A stretch of DNA of 64,000 bases from Planctobacterium sp965279005 (GTDB lineage Bacteria; Pseudomonadota; Gammaproteobacteria; Enterobacterales; Alteromonadaceae). Below the pieces are notes generated by a model, which saw nothing but the letters and a program-made list of their open reading frames with translations, was not told the origin of the DNA and made no database searches. Each line of letters begins with the position of its first letter. The first letter of the stretch is position 1. The translations under genes were made by a program, and so were the position numbers. This document shows, in pieces, positions 1-9,770 of this stretch. Where the stretch lies: NCBI GenBank assembly GCA_965279005.1, contig CBDIHK010000028.1:248001-312000 (forward strand), read 5' to 3'.

Positions 1-49
1 TACTGAAATCCTCCTGGAGCCTAGGCGACTAATTATCCGAATTTGGGCA

Positions 50-559
50 ATGAACCACCGTAGCGAACTGGAAAAAAGGCAATTGGAAAAACGGGCAACC
101 CTGGCATTTATTCGTGCCTATAAGCATGGTTACAAAAAATCCATTTGTTTCCTTCACCACAATGCGCCGGTTAAGCCAGATGTCACCTGTTCACTTGAAC
201 ACGAGCAACTAGACTTAGAAATAGCCCATCTATATGGCTCGGAACAAGAAGCAATGCAGCACTTGGGCAGGGATATTCCTCAGGACACCTTGGCTGAACT
301 TAGGGCGATAAATGGACAACAGGATCCAAAACAACGGCTTGTTGCCTCACTTAACCGGTTGCTGTTTAAGAAGTCTTTAAAATCCTATGATTCGACGCGG
401 GTTTGGTTGGTGATCTGCAACACCCATCCGTTTTGGCGAGTTGATGCAACTGCGTCCCTAAAAAACGATTTGGAAATTCCCGCTGAGTTTGCATTTGAAC
501 AAATTTGGCTGGTAAACGATACCACCGGGAAAGATGGTATCGTCAGGCTCTACCCATAA
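50..559 (+). CDS. Uncharacterised protein, possibly PD-(D/E)XK-like
   Basis: This 169-residue soluble protein has no signal peptide or membrane segment, and I do not recognise it by name. Residues 43-60 contain a PD dipeptide followed about 11 residues later by D-L-E-I. That spacing, together with a basic helical N-terminus and a later hydrophobic strand (residues 117-124), recalls the PD-(D/E)XK nuclease-like fold, but no clear lysine completes the motif. The fold assignment is inference and weak. It stands alone at the left edge, facing away from the leftward gene at 629-928. The ATG at position 50 has no obvious Shine-Dalgarno sequence. Confidence 0.6.
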   Translation: MNHRSELEKRQLEKRATLAFIRAYKHGYKKSICFLHHNAPVKPDVTCSLEHEQLDLEIAHLYGSEQEAMQHLGRDIPQDTLAELRAINGQQDPKQRLVASLNRLLFKKSLKSYDSTRVWLVICNTHPFWRVDATASLKNDLEIPAEFAFEQIWLVNDTTGKDGIVRLYP

Positions 560-628
560 CTTTGGTAGTGGTTAACCAGCTGGCGTGAAGAGACGTTTGA
601 GTAACGTGGAACCCTCACCTAGCCGTCC

Positions 629-928
629 CTAAAATTCGTATTCCTGGCCGTTATCCTGTTCGCCTTCCTCATCATCTTCCGGCATGTAGCCTTCAATAAA
701 TGCCAAGACGTCGTCCAAGGATTCAAAAGTGCGGTATTGGTAGTATTCCAAATCCTCATTGATACAGGCCAATAACTCCGCATCGCGTTGCTCAGATTCG
801 GAATCAACAACATCGACGCAATACTGGTACAAGTCGTACACATACCTCACGGTCGGTTCCTCCTGCGCAAAGGCAGCGCCAGGAAGTGACAACAACATTG
901 CCAACATTAGTGCTAAAAGGTGCTTCAT
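629..928 (-). CDS. Small secreted acidic protein
   Basis: The frame is open to 955, but the ATG at 928 is preferred because it begins a textbook signal peptide: MKH, a leucine-rich core, then A-F-A before QEE. The mature part is about 80 residues and very acidic at its C-terminus (DDEEGE). It has two cysteines 18 residues apart, the second in a C-I-N-x-D-L context, similar to the paired cysteines of the secreted protein at 13267-13677. It is predicted to be periplasmic or exported. Function is unknown; no family was recognised. Confidence 0.6.
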   Translation of the reverse strand: MKHLLALMLAMLLSLPGAAFAQEEPTVRYVYDLYQYCVDVVDSESEQRDAELLACINEDLEYYQYRTFESLDDVLAFIEGYMPEDDEEGEQDNGQEYEF

Positions 929-1144
929 TATTTTAATAACTCCAAAAGTGTCCAAACCACAAACTACGCCTCAAGCAATAGTTTGAAAAACGAAAATTTT
1001 TTATTGGATCCGCAAATATTATTTGTCGTCGGCAAATTGGCTTCAATGCTCGCTATGCTGCCGTAGCTTTCTAAGCACAAAGTGCTCATCCTGGATTTTC
1101 AGGCGGCTGATACCGGTTCCACTAAGTAAAACTGTACTAAAAAT

Positions 1145-1171
1145 CCCTGCCCGGTTAGGCGCCGGCCAGGG
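1145..1171. other. Imperfect hairpin in the 929-1281 intergenic region
   Basis: Two 10-base GC-rich arms (1145-1154 and 1162-1171) pair with one mismatch around a 7-base loop. No U-tract follows on either strand, so this is not a clear terminator. It is the only structure I see in the 353 bases between the small secreted protein and the end of tamB. Confidence 0.3.
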
Positions 1172-1281
1172 CATATGCAATCAGTAAAAACGTAAAAATC
1201 AGACTGCAAGCTATAGATGGAACTCAGGGGTAGGAAGTCACAAGGTCATTAAAAGAATTATTATGAACGGGTATAAGCAGC

Positions 1282-4200
1282 TTATCTTTGTTGTTTGCCT
1301 TGCATTGGTTGGGCAGGTGCTGGCTCATCGTCAAACTCGAAATAAATATCGACAGCGCTGTTCAAACCGCTCACTGCCTCCAGGTAGACTTGTGGCAGTA
1401 ATTGGTAACGCATCGTTACTTCAGATATCGCGTCAAACACACCCACACCGTAACTCAGTTGCAAGCCAGGGGCGACGGAACCGCTCACTGACACCCTCGC
1501 CTCGCTGCCATTGCCATCCAATCCAAGCGACAGATCCCTAACGCCAAGATTGCGACCTAATTTTGATATCCTATCTTCGGATTTATTGAGTCCAAAACCC
1601 AGCAACATGTTGGTGAACATGGACTCTTCGGAACCGACCTGACCAGTGCTTAGCGAGCGTCCGCGTAATAAATAGGACAGGGCTTGTGATTGTGACATGT
1701 CGGGTGTGGCGAAAATACCCAATGTCGGCTTCCTGAGTGACCCTTCTATCCTTACCCCAGCCGTCACCCCGTCCTGGGTATAAGCGGGATCCCTAATAGC
1801 CTCTGCATAAAGGTAGGGGGACTCAGGTGGTCCGGTAAAGACCAAGTCCCCTTCCTTTACTAAAAGTTCCTGTCCCCACGCTTGGTACTTACCGTCTATT
1901 AAGCTTACCTCGCCGTTTAGCAAAACGCGGTTAGACGTGCCAGTAACCAACAAGTTGCCCGCGAATCCGGTTTCAAGGCCAAAAGCAGTGAGATTGACAT
2001 TGCTATTGCGCGCCGTGTTGATTTGCAGCGAAACATCCAATGCCAAGGGTGAGCTAGCCGTTTGTGGCCGCTCCGGGTTACCGAGCAATTGCACGTCCGC
2101 CGAGGCTAACCTAGCGGTCTCTGGAAGTTGTTGTACCGTTATTGTGGCACTTGGCACCTCAAGGCTACCTTTTAGGCTCAGTTCATCCCCTAAAATTGTT
2201 AGAGTAAGGTCAGGGGACATCAGTAAATTGGACAGGTTGTTATCCTGGTAGCCCAATCCATTACCGACAAGTGAAAATTGGCCATTGACCTGGTCATGCC
2301 ATTCAATTGCGCCGCTTAGGGACGCTTCACCACCACCGAGCAGGAAGCCCCCTTCGAGGGAAGCCGAAGCACCTTTAAAAGACAATCTCTGGTTGGCGTC
2401 ATTGACTCGGATACCCAACTGTTCGGTGACGAATTCTGCATCCACTAAACTCACATCGCCATTGACAAGTGGCGGCAAATTGAACTCAAAACCCTGGCCT
2501 TGGGCTATGAGGTGGCCAGATATTTTGCCTTGGCTAGCTTGCAGTTGCGGCATGAACTGGGCAATTGGTTCGAGGTCCAATGCGCCAGCCTCTAGCCGTG
2601 CCGTCCATTCTGACTTGGAATACAGGTTCTCCAGAAACTCCACCATCCCTTGCTGGGCTGGTGTGGGTTTTGGCCGCCATTCAAACCCAGTACCCAGGCT
2701 ACCAAGCTCAGGACTATCTATTTCCAGCCTGCTGCTGAGCTGGCGTTCAGACAATTTGCCACTAAGCGTAAAGACTTGGATATTGGAATAACCCGCCCCT
2801 TCCTCAAAGCGCCAGCTGCCGGGTGAGAAGGAGGCCGATAGCGACGCTGTGGGGAAACCCTCCAGGTGCCAGGCGAGTTGGCTGGAAAAACTAAGTAGGC
2901 TATCGGTCTCAGTTTCCCTCAGCCAAGGATGCGCGCCCTTCAGCCATTGCATTAGCGGTAAATTGTGACCAACAAAGCTACCCGTTAGTATCCCTTCTGA
3001 CAAAGCGAGGTCATCATTACATACGCTGGCCTGCAAATGCCGCCAGCAGTGTGCCCCTAATGACAGGGCAAGCGGCTGCCAATGTAAGCTGATTGCTGGC
3101 GTCCCTTCGAGTTGGAAGCGGTGCGGCTCCCTGCTAACTTCCCCTGAGCTGATTTGCCCGAGCCAGTGTTCTGAAGCCAAGCTGCCATCCAGCGACAGCT
3201 TGGCTGACACATTCTGGGAACTAGCGTGCAGGTTAACCGTGTGCTGGGCCAGGCTTCCAGAGCTATTTAAACTGCCGTTTAGCACCAAGTCGGGGTTAAT
3301 TTGCAGTGTTTCAACGGATCCAGACAGCTGGATGGCGTCCGGCTTTGCCCAATCCACACCGAACTCAAATAGTAGGGACTCTGACAGCATCTGCTGCCAT
3401 CCTAATTGCTCTGCTTCTAGATTGAGGTTTAGGTTTGGCCGGGTCAGCGGACCGGAAGCATTTAGCCGCGCTAGCAAGCGGCCTGAGCCACCCGGAAGCA
3501 ACTCTGCTAGATCATTGAAATCCAAGTTTGCCCGCAACGCCTGTATTTGCTGTTGTGCCAAAGCCCCTTCTAGCATGAGTGTGTTAGCGGGTGTTGTAAA
3601 TGCCAAGTGGGGGATAGCAAACCTGGCCTGGCCAAGTGATGCAATATTGCCGTTTAGGATAAGGTTGGTATCTAGGGCCACCGGTTTTTGTTGCCAAATA
3701 GTGTTGGCCGTAATGTCTGCACCAACTTCAATGTTCTTTGCCCCATCTAGCGAGCCCAACAACTTTATCTCGGTATTGAACGCAGGTGTATCGTCAGCTC
3801 CCGACAGCTCTTTGAACACCGGCTGCCATTGCTGCCAACTGGCAGGCAAGAGCTCAAAAAACGCCAAGTTGTTTGCCAGGGCTTCTGTTTGCCACTCGAC
3901 TTTATCTTGTAATTTGAACAAGGCATTGGCCTTGACGGTACCCATGCTGGAATCCAGATCCAGGCTTGCAACCTGAATTTGTTTATTGTCCGTACCTAAC
4001 CCGCTAGCGCTGGCCTCAATGGCCAACTTCACAGGTTCATCAGCAACCATTGCCCCTAGTGCGATGGCTAGCTGGTATTCATCCATATCACCAGTCACCG
4101 ATAACTTGCCGCCTTGCGTTTGCATCGCCTGGTCAAAAGCAACTATTCCCAGTGCTGCCCATTGTGCCCCAACTTCAAGTGGCAACTTTGCTTGCTCAGG

Positions 4201-5283
4201 ATTGGCCCGGACCTGCAACGAGGCCAGTTGGTTGCCATCGGCACCCAGGAGCTGCGCCTCTATCCCAACCTGGTCGAGGCTGCCTTGGGATTGCAGTGAA
4301 ATTGACAGTGGCGGTTCCTGTATAAACGCACTTCTTGCGCCAGCAACTGCAACATAGTCTGGTTTTTCACGGGCATTGGCCTGCAGTTGTAGATGGTAAT
4401 CCGAATCTAGATCCAAAGCAGCACTCGCACGCCAGTTTTGCCAGTCTAGCTGCTGCAGCTTGAGTTGGATTGCACTCGGTTGCAGGTTTAAACCCGCCAT
4501 CATTGACCCTAGCACCAGCGGTTCCATGCCATCCCGCTCTAGCCGGAATGAATCGACCACGAACTCATCCAGGCTCACCGCCAATGGCAACAAAAATGGC
4601 GTAAGGTCAGGCGGCTGGTAGCGCCATGACCGAAGGGCCGCAATATCCAACGGCACAGCCTGGCTTGATACCTGCCTGCCTTGACGCAATACCAGCACCC
4701 CAGCGTGCACGCTGCCAATGTACAAATCATTGTTAAATGAAACTTGTTTGACAGCCAAACGGTCGAGCCCCACGTTTAATGCGTTGTGCTGTGGGTCGCC
4801 TAGCTGGCTACGGTATTGCAACTCCAATTCAGTCAATTCGACTTTTGCCAAACGAATGGATAGGGGGAAGCTGCTGGCGCTTTCGCTTTCCCGGTCTTCG
4901 GGTGCCACCCTTGTGGTTAGGGTTATATGCGGATTCCGAATGGAAAGGTCATCAATGCACAGCGTGAGCTGCCACAGGCAGTTGAGTTTTGGGACAATGC
5001 GCAGTTGTTCAATTTTTAGCGAAAGATTAGCGGATTGCCAGCGCACATTTTCCAACACGACTTGTTTGGACAATGCTCCGGTAACCTTTTGCACTGAAAG
5101 TTGGGGTACATATGCGCTTGCCTGTGTAACAAGTACACGGGTTCCTATACCCGTTCCCAATAACCACACACAGGTTGTCGTTAGCAGGAGCAAAAGCACT
5201 ATAATAGCCAGCGATAGGTTTCTACCCCAGAATGACAAGGTGCGAGCCTTGGCCTTCACGCTACTATGCTTTGCCGTTGTCAT
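1282..5283 (-). CDS. tamB: TamB, translocation and assembly module inner-membrane subunit
   Basis: This is a protein of about 1333 residues with one N-terminal membrane anchor (the hydrophobic leucine-rich stretch near residues 22-45) and a very long beta-rich periplasmic part. It ends in the DUF490/TamB domain, where conserved patterns such as G-L-x-x-G and a repeat-like 'L-x-G' rhythm are visible. Together with TamA it helps insert outer-membrane proteins and is also linked to phospholipid transport between membranes. The start at 5283 is chosen because its ATG overlaps the tamA stop as ATGA; the frame stays open further upstream to 5316. Length is close to E. coli TamB (about 1260). Intact. 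Confidence 0.92.
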   Translation of the reverse strand: MTTAKHSSVKAKARTLSFWGRNLSLAIIVLLLLLTTTCVWLLGTGIGTRVLVTQASAYVPQLSVQKVTGALSKQVVLENVRWQSANLSLKIEQLRIVPKLNCLWQLTLCIDDLSIRNPHITLTTRVAPEDRESESASSFPLSIRLAKVELTELELQYRSQLGDPQHNALNVGLDRLAVKQVSFNNDLYIGSVHAGVLVLRQGRQVSSQAVPLDIAALRSWRYQPPDLTPFLLPLAVSLDEFVVDSFRLERDGMEPLVLGSMMAGLNLQPSAIQLKLQQLDWQNWRASAALDLDSDYHLQLQANAREKPDYVAVAGARSAFIQEPPLSISLQSQGSLDQVGIEAQLLGADGNQLASLQVRANPEQAKLPLEVGAQWAALGIVAFDQAMQTQGGKLSVTGDMDEYQLAIALGAMVADEPVKLAIEASASGLGTDNKQIQVASLDLDSSMGTVKANALFKLQDKVEWQTEALANNLAFFELLPASWQQWQPVFKELSGADDTPAFNTEIKLLGSLDGAKNIEVGADITANTIWQQKPVALDTNLILNGNIASLGQARFAIPHLAFTTPANTLMLEGALAQQQIQALRANLDFNDLAELLPGGSGRLLARLNASGPLTRPNLNLNLEAEQLGWQQMLSESLLFEFGVDWAKPDAIQLSGSVETLQINPDLVLNGSLNSSGSLAQHTVNLHASSQNVSAKLSLDGSLASEHWLGQISSGEVSREPHRFQLEGTPAISLHWQPLALSLGAHCWRHLQASVCNDDLALSEGILTGSFVGHNLPLMQWLKGAHPWLRETETDSLLSFSSQLAWHLEGFPTASLSASFSPGSWRFEEGAGYSNIQVFTLSGKLSERQLSSRLEIDSPELGSLGTGFEWRPKPTPAQQGMVEFLENLYSKSEWTARLEAGALDLEPIAQFMPQLQASQGKISGHLIAQGQGFEFNLPPLVNGDVSLVDAEFVTEQLGIRVNDANQRLSFKGASASLEGGFLLGGGEASLSGAIEWHDQVNGQFSLVGNGLGYQDNNLSNLLMSPDLTLTILGDELSLKGSLEVPSATITVQQLPETARLASADVQLLGNPERPQTASSPLALDVSLQINTARNSNVNLTAFGLETGFAGNLLVTGTSNRVLLNGEVSLIDGKYQAWGQELLVKEGDLVFTGPPESPYLYAEAIRDPAYTQDGVTAGVRIEGSLRKPTLGIFATPDMSQSQALSYLLRGRSLSTGQVGSEESMFTNMLLGFGLNKSEDRISKLGRNLGVRDLSLGLDGNGSEARVSVSGSVAPGLQLSYGVGVFDAISEVTMRYQLLPQVYLEAVSGLNSAVDIYFEFDDEPAPAQPMQGKQQR

Positions 5284-7034
5284 AAGGCCGCACCTAACGC
5301 AAAGTGGAGCCGCCAAGTATTTTCTAGCTGGCTGTTCCCCCTGGCAAGATAAAGCCTGACCGGCCCCAATGGGGTGATCCAGTGAACACCTGCGCCTACC
5401 CCCGACACAAGCTCCTCAAATAGTGTGTCGCTAGCATTGCCTACATCGGCAAAGGCTGCGATACGCCATTTTTCCGATACCGGTACGCTGACTTCAGTGC
5501 TGGCAGTATATAAGTAGCGGGCACCGCTGAGGCCACCCAGCTCATCCATAGGGGAGAGTGATTGGTAGCCAAATCCCCTAATACTTTGGTCGCCGCCGGC
5601 AAAAAAACGCATGGATGCCGGCAGTTGTTCAAAGTCACTAGTGTGGATCCCACCCAGCTCAGCACGCGCAAACCAGCGGAAACGCCCTATTTCCCTGAGC
5701 CACCTTGACTGGCCTAATACCTTGATAACGTCAATATCGCTAGCGAGTGAATCACTACCCGCTTCTATGGTTAACAATTGCCGATCCCCCCAAAAGGGGT
5801 ACAACTCGCCATCACTGCGAAACCGGCTGACTGTGGCGCCAGGTAAAACTAGTGAAGTCACTTGCCCGGGCTCGGAGCCTTGGGTGAATCGCTCCCGTTC
5901 CAAGCGCAAATGGAGGACGCGCTGCCAATCAGCTTGTTGATCCAGCCAATGCCGTTTGGCCGAGATGCTAAGCGACTCACTATCGGTATCATTGTCGTGG
6001 GTGTTGCGCCAACCGAGCTGCAGGCTGATGAAATTTTGGGCAGGGTTTGATAGGGGCATTCGGTAGCGCAAGCCCACAGATTGTTCAGGTTCTGAAATAA
6101 ACAACTCAGACTCAATGCTGTGGCCACTGGCATTGAGCCGGGATCGCTTCCAGCTAGCACGGGCCCGTGGTCCGGTATCGGAGCTGAACCCGCCCCCGAG
6201 GTTATATTGGTTCTTGGGTTTAAATTTGAACACAACCTCAAGGGGCACTTGTCGGTTATTGGCTGCCTGCACAACTGGCCTGACAAATACGGATTGGAAA
6301 TAACCTGACCGTTTTAACCTCTGGGTGAACAAATTCAGTTTGTCGCTCTGGTAAGGTTCACCCGGTTCAAATGGTCGTAGACCGGTGATCAGGGCTTCGT
6401 CCTCTGCTGTTAAACTATTCAGCAAACCACCAAATTGATAGCGCTCCCCCGTAGCCAAATGCAAGTGGATGAGTGCTTGGTTTTGTTCGCGGTCAATTTG
6501 GATAACACTTTTCTGCCATTGGGCGTCGAAAAAGCCCAGCAAGTTCGCCGTTGCCAACAGGTCGCTTTTGCCTTGTTCATAACGTTGGTGATCCAGCGCC
6601 ATACCGGTTTTAAGCGGAAAAGCTGCTAAGGCTTTACCCAGCTTTGCATTTGCAGCGCCCGGACCATACAGGCCAATGTCAAGCTGTTGGATATTCACTG
6701 GAGGGGACACCGCCAGCTCCAATTGCCATTGCTGGCATTGGCTTTCGCCGTCCGTGGCAATTGGCTCAAGGCTGTGCAATTGGTATTGGTATACTGCGAC
6801 ACCTTCTATTGCTTTCGCTATCGCTTGTTCTAACCTGCGCTTGAGGCGCTTGCCGACGATACAATCGGTTGGCATTTTAATACCACCTACGTGCAGGTTT
6901 ATATTATTGAGCAACCCTGCCGGCAAAGTAGCGCTTGATTTAATCTCCACTGCCGAAGCGGGCTGCGCCATTAACAAAGCCAACAGTAGCAATAACATTG
7001 GGGACTGGCACTTCTGCCAGGATGCTGAATCCAT
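5280..7034 (-). CDS. tamA: TamA, Omp85-family outer-membrane assembly protein
   Basis: This 584-residue protein has a signal peptide (leucine run, then Q-P-A-S-A) followed by POTRA domains in roughly the first 250 residues and a C-terminal 16-strand barrel. The Omp85 hallmark R-G-F tripeptide sits at about residues 486-488. TamA is the outer-membrane partner of TamB, and the two genes overlap by four bases, so translation is probably coupled. It lies 73 bases downstream of mgtE on the same strand. That gap contains an imperfect hairpin (7060-7088), so co-transcription with mgtE is possible but not shown. Confidence 0.92.
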   Translation of the reverse strand: MDSASWQKCQSPMLLLLLALLMAQPASAVEIKSSATLPAGLLNNINLHVGGIKMPTDCIVGKRLKRRLEQAIAKAIEGVAVYQYQLHSLEPIATDGESQCQQWQLELAVSPPVNIQQLDIGLYGPGAANAKLGKALAAFPLKTGMALDHQRYEQGKSDLLATANLLGFFDAQWQKSVIQIDREQNQALIHLHLATGERYQFGGLLNSLTAEDEALITGLRPFEPGEPYQSDKLNLFTQRLKRSGYFQSVFVRPVVQAANNRQVPLEVVFKFKPKNQYNLGGGFSSDTGPRARASWKRSRLNASGHSIESELFISEPEQSVGLRYRMPLSNPAQNFISLQLGWRNTHDNDTDSESLSISAKRHWLDQQADWQRVLHLRLERERFTQGSEPGQVTSLVLPGATVSRFRSDGELYPFWGDRQLLTIEAGSDSLASDIDVIKVLGQSRWLREIGRFRWFARAELGGIHTSDFEQLPASMRFFAGGDQSIRGFGYQSLSPMDELGGLSGARYLYTASTEVSVPVSEKWRIAAFADVGNASDTLFEELVSGVGAGVHWITPLGPVRLYLARGNSQLENTWRLHFALGAAL

Positions 7035-7059
7035 TTTTACAACGTTTTTTAAGTGTTTC

Positions 7060-7088
7060 GGGCAATGGCCTTCTGGCTGCCAATGCCC
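7060..7088 (-). other. Imperfect hairpin between mgtE and tamA
   Basis: Arms 7060-7069 and 7079-7088 pair with a single central mismatch. On the transcribed (minus) strand it is followed by an A-rich rather than U-rich stretch, so it is a weak candidate for attenuation or RNA processing between mgtE and tamA. Confidence 0.25.
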
Positions 7089-7107
7089 TGTGCCAAGTGC
7101 GAGCTAG

Positions 7108-8445
7108 TCATAATAAAAACAGGGTACCGAGTCCAAGGAAGGCCACAAATCCGACAATATCAGTGACAGTCGTGAGGATAACAGATCCGGACAATGCGGG
7201 ATCTATTTTCAGTTTATCAAGGATCACCGGCAGCAATACACCTGCAAGTGCCGCTGCCAGGATATTAAACAATATTGCCAAACCTATCACCATGCCCAAT
7301 AAAGGGCTGGAAAACCAGAAGAACGCGACAATGCCAATAACCACAGCCCATATCACACCATTGAGCCCACCCACTTGTAACTCTTTTTTGAGCAAGGCAT
7401 TGCGGTTGCCCTGGGTAATCTGGCCAAGCGCCAGCCCACGCACGATCAGTGTAAGGGTTTGGCTGCCTGCAATGCCGCCCATGCTAGCAACAACCGGCAT
7501 CAACACTGCGAGGGCTACTACCTGTTGCAAAGTTGCCTCGAACAGGCCAATAAACCAGGATGCCAAAAAAGCAGTGAGTAGGTTGATGCCCAACCAAATT
7601 GCCCTCCGCTGGGCGCTTTTTCTCGCAGGTGCAAACAAGTCTTCATCTTCGTTCATGCCAGCAGAAGACATTATTTGTCGCTCATAATCTTCGTTTACCA
7701 ATTCACAGGCTGTGGCCATGTCCACACGCCCTTGGAAATAGTTGTTCACATCGACCGCAGGCAAGGCCGAATATTCAGAGCGTTGCACCAGCCTTGCCGC
7801 AGCTGTGGCATCGTCTTCTACCTTGATGACATCAATAAATTCTTCTGCAAGCTCCACTAGGTGTACATGTTCAGGTGCCCCAAAAACGCGGGTAAGGCGC
7901 ACAGCTTCTGCAAATTGTCCGGCTCGGTTTAACAGGAAAATACAATCGGCATGGGCTGGTACATTGCGCCTAATTAACCGCAATGCATCCCTGACTTTGG
8001 CGTTGAGCGGTAATACCAGGACGTCATGGCTTATCCAGTGGCCAATTTGTTCATTTGCAAACTGGCTGGCATCTTTAAAGAACTGGCGCTGTTGCTGATC
8101 CATTTCTGCCAGTGCGTTGTCTACCAATTTGCCAGGTAGTGAATCAGCAAGTTCCAGTAAGGTTTCTGCATCGAGCCCGCGGAACAGCTGGTGCCATTCT
8201 TCAGGGCTGGTGGCATCAATTAGGGTTTCCCTCGGATCCCCCCGCATTGCCACCAATATGCCGATTTTTTTATGGCGGGGAACCTCCTGCCAAACTGCCA
8301 CGCGCTGCTGTAGCGGCAGTGACTCCAGGGCCAAAGCAATGTCTGGCGCGTCTTGCTGCAACAGGATATTGGCAACGGTATCAGTTGCACCATCCCCCGG
8401 CGCAGCGACTATATCATCGATTAGTTGGGGTATTTGCTCTGCCAT
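7108..8445 (-). CDS. mgtE: MgtE-family magnesium channel
   Basis: The 445 residues match the MgtE layout: an N-terminal helical domain (about 1-130), a tandem CBS region (about 135-255) that senses Mg2+, a connecting helix, and five membrane helices from about residue 280. The first membrane block carries the conserved P-V-V-A-S-M-G-G and N-x-Q/GSQT-type pore segments. It imports Mg2+ down the membrane potential and closes when cytoplasmic Mg2+ is high. The ATG has AGGA about 8 bases upstream. It follows the CorA/ZntB-type gene by only 32 bases, so the two cation transporters are probably co-transcribed. Confidence 0.93.
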   Translation of the reverse strand: MAEQIPQLIDDIVAAPGDGATDTVANILLQQDAPDIALALESLPLQQRVAVWQEVPRHKKIGILVAMRGDPRETLIDATSPEEWHQLFRGLDAETLLELADSLPGKLVDNALAEMDQQQRQFFKDASQFANEQIGHWISHDVLVLPLNAKVRDALRLIRRNVPAHADCIFLLNRAGQFAEAVRLTRVFGAPEHVHLVELAEEFIDVIKVEDDATAAARLVQRSEYSALPAVDVNNYFQGRVDMATACELVNEDYERQIMSSAGMNEDEDLFAPARKSAQRRAIWLGINLLTAFLASWFIGLFEATLQQVVALAVLMPVVASMGGIAGSQTLTLIVRGLALGQITQGNRNALLKKELQVGGLNGVIWAVVIGIVAFFWFSSPLLGMVIGLAILFNILAAALAGVLLPVILDKLKIDPALSGSVILTTVTDIVGFVAFLGLGTLFLL

Positions 8446-8477
8446 AAGCGGTTCCTAAATCAATCATTGACGTTGCG

Positions 8478-9467
8478 CTACAACCAGCGCCGCCACTTCA
8501 TAACGGCAAGGCTAAGCAAGGCGATAACGCCCATGCCACCTGCCAACAACAAAAATGCAGTTGGTTCCTCCAGGCCGGGCAAGCCCGCCACGTTCATGCC
8601 AAAAACACCGGTCAAAAATGAAAGCGGCAGGAAAATAGCGGTTACCATTGACAGTAGGTACATCCGCTGCCCCTGTATTTCAGCAATCTGGCTTCGCAGC
8701 TCTTCTTGCAGCACAACGGCACGCTCACGTGCGAGATCCAAGTCTTCCACATAGCGCGTCATGCGATCAGTCTGTTCGCGCAACTCAAATGCCTGGCCAT
8801 CGCTTAGCAGGCTTTTATTGCGGTTCAAGGCTTCAAGGGCATCCCGTTGTGGTGCCAGGTAGCGCCTGATTGCCGCTGATTGGCGCCGCACTAGAGCCAA
8901 CTCCTGCCGAGAAATCTGATGGGATTCGCCATTAATCTGGTGCTCCAGCTGCAACAGCGTTTCATCAATATCATCCACCGTTTCATTGATTCGGTCTGCT
9001 ATCCGCTCAACTAATGCGCATACCAGGCTCCCGACATCAACCGGTCCGGCGCCCCTGTCAAGGCTAGATTTTACATCCATGACTGACAGGAGCTTACGGT
9101 CTTTTTTGCGGACGGTGACAACAAGATCCGGCGTCAACCAAAGCCGGAGGGACACCATATCATCAGGATCGGCATTGGGATTGCGGTTTATCCCCCGTAA
9201 ATACATCATAGTGCCGCGATCCGTTAACACCGTGCGGGGACGGGTTTCATTGGCAATCAGTGATTCGATGATATCGTCAGCCAAGCCAAGTGCCCGCATG
9301 ATCTCGAGCGCCCCGTCAGCGTCGCTGCGCAGGTGCACCCAAAGCAAGCCATTGCCCACTGCAACGTTATTGTCGCTGGCTGTCCGGTCAGCCAAGCCAC
9401 CTGAGCCATCTAATTGCACTTGCCACAATAATGCTTCTGGATAACGTTTTTCAAACTCGGGTAGCAC
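8478..9467 (-). CDS. CorA/ZntB-family divalent cation transporter
   Basis: This 329-residue protein has a large cytoplasmic N-terminal domain and two C-terminal membrane helices. The signature G-M-N tripeptide follows the first helix (T-G-V-F-G-M-N-V-A-G-L-P-G). The N-terminal pattern W-V-H-L and E-T-R-P-R resembles ZntB more than classic CorA, so the cation could be Zn2+ or Mg2+; sequence alone does not settle this. It starts with GTG at 9467. It leads a leftward group with mgtE and perhaps tamAB. The 303 bases upstream, to 9770, show no other gene I can support. Confidence 0.85.
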   Translation of the reverse strand: MLPEFEKRYPEALLWQVQLDGSGGLADRTASDNNVAVGNGLLWVHLRSDADGALEIMRALGLADDIIESLIANETRPRTVLTDRGTMMYLRGINRNPNADPDDMVSLRLWLTPDLVVTVRKKDRKLLSVMDVKSSLDRGAGPVDVGSLVCALVERIADRINETVDDIDETLLQLEHQINGESHQISRQELALVRRQSAAIRRYLAPQRDALEALNRNKSLLSDGQAFELREQTDRMTRYVEDLDLARERAVVLQEELRSQIAEIQGQRMYLLSMVTAIFLPLSFLTGVFGMNVAGLPGLEEPTAFLLLAGGMGVIALLSLAVMKWRRWL

Positions 9468-9770
9468 AGTATCCCATCCTCATTTGTTTCAGACTTTTTT
9501 TGCATGGACTAGTAAACCATAGCAAAAGTCACTTTGAACCAGATAAAAATTTGCAATTAGATGTGACTCCTATGTAGCCAATAACGTCAGTAGGGTTGTT
9601 TGATGAATTGGAATTCAATGTGAATACAAATGCCACAAAGGCAATGCTAGTGAACTTGTTTTGGAGCCTATACCGTCCAGGCGTACCTGCCATGGTAAAA
9701 AAGCAAGGGCGTCCAAGCAAGTACCTCCCAGCAATGGGCCAACGTTCCGGTATAGAAGGAGTGGCTGGCA

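Noticed and set aside
1263..1541. Rightward frame with a signal-like N-terminus over the tamB 3' end
   Set aside because: It is antisense to the conserved TamB C-terminus and has no independent support; the hydrophobic start is a shadow of tamB codons.
1937..4357. Several long rightward frames inside tamB
   Set aside because: All are antisense to an intact, family-length TamB and have compositions expected of shadow frames.
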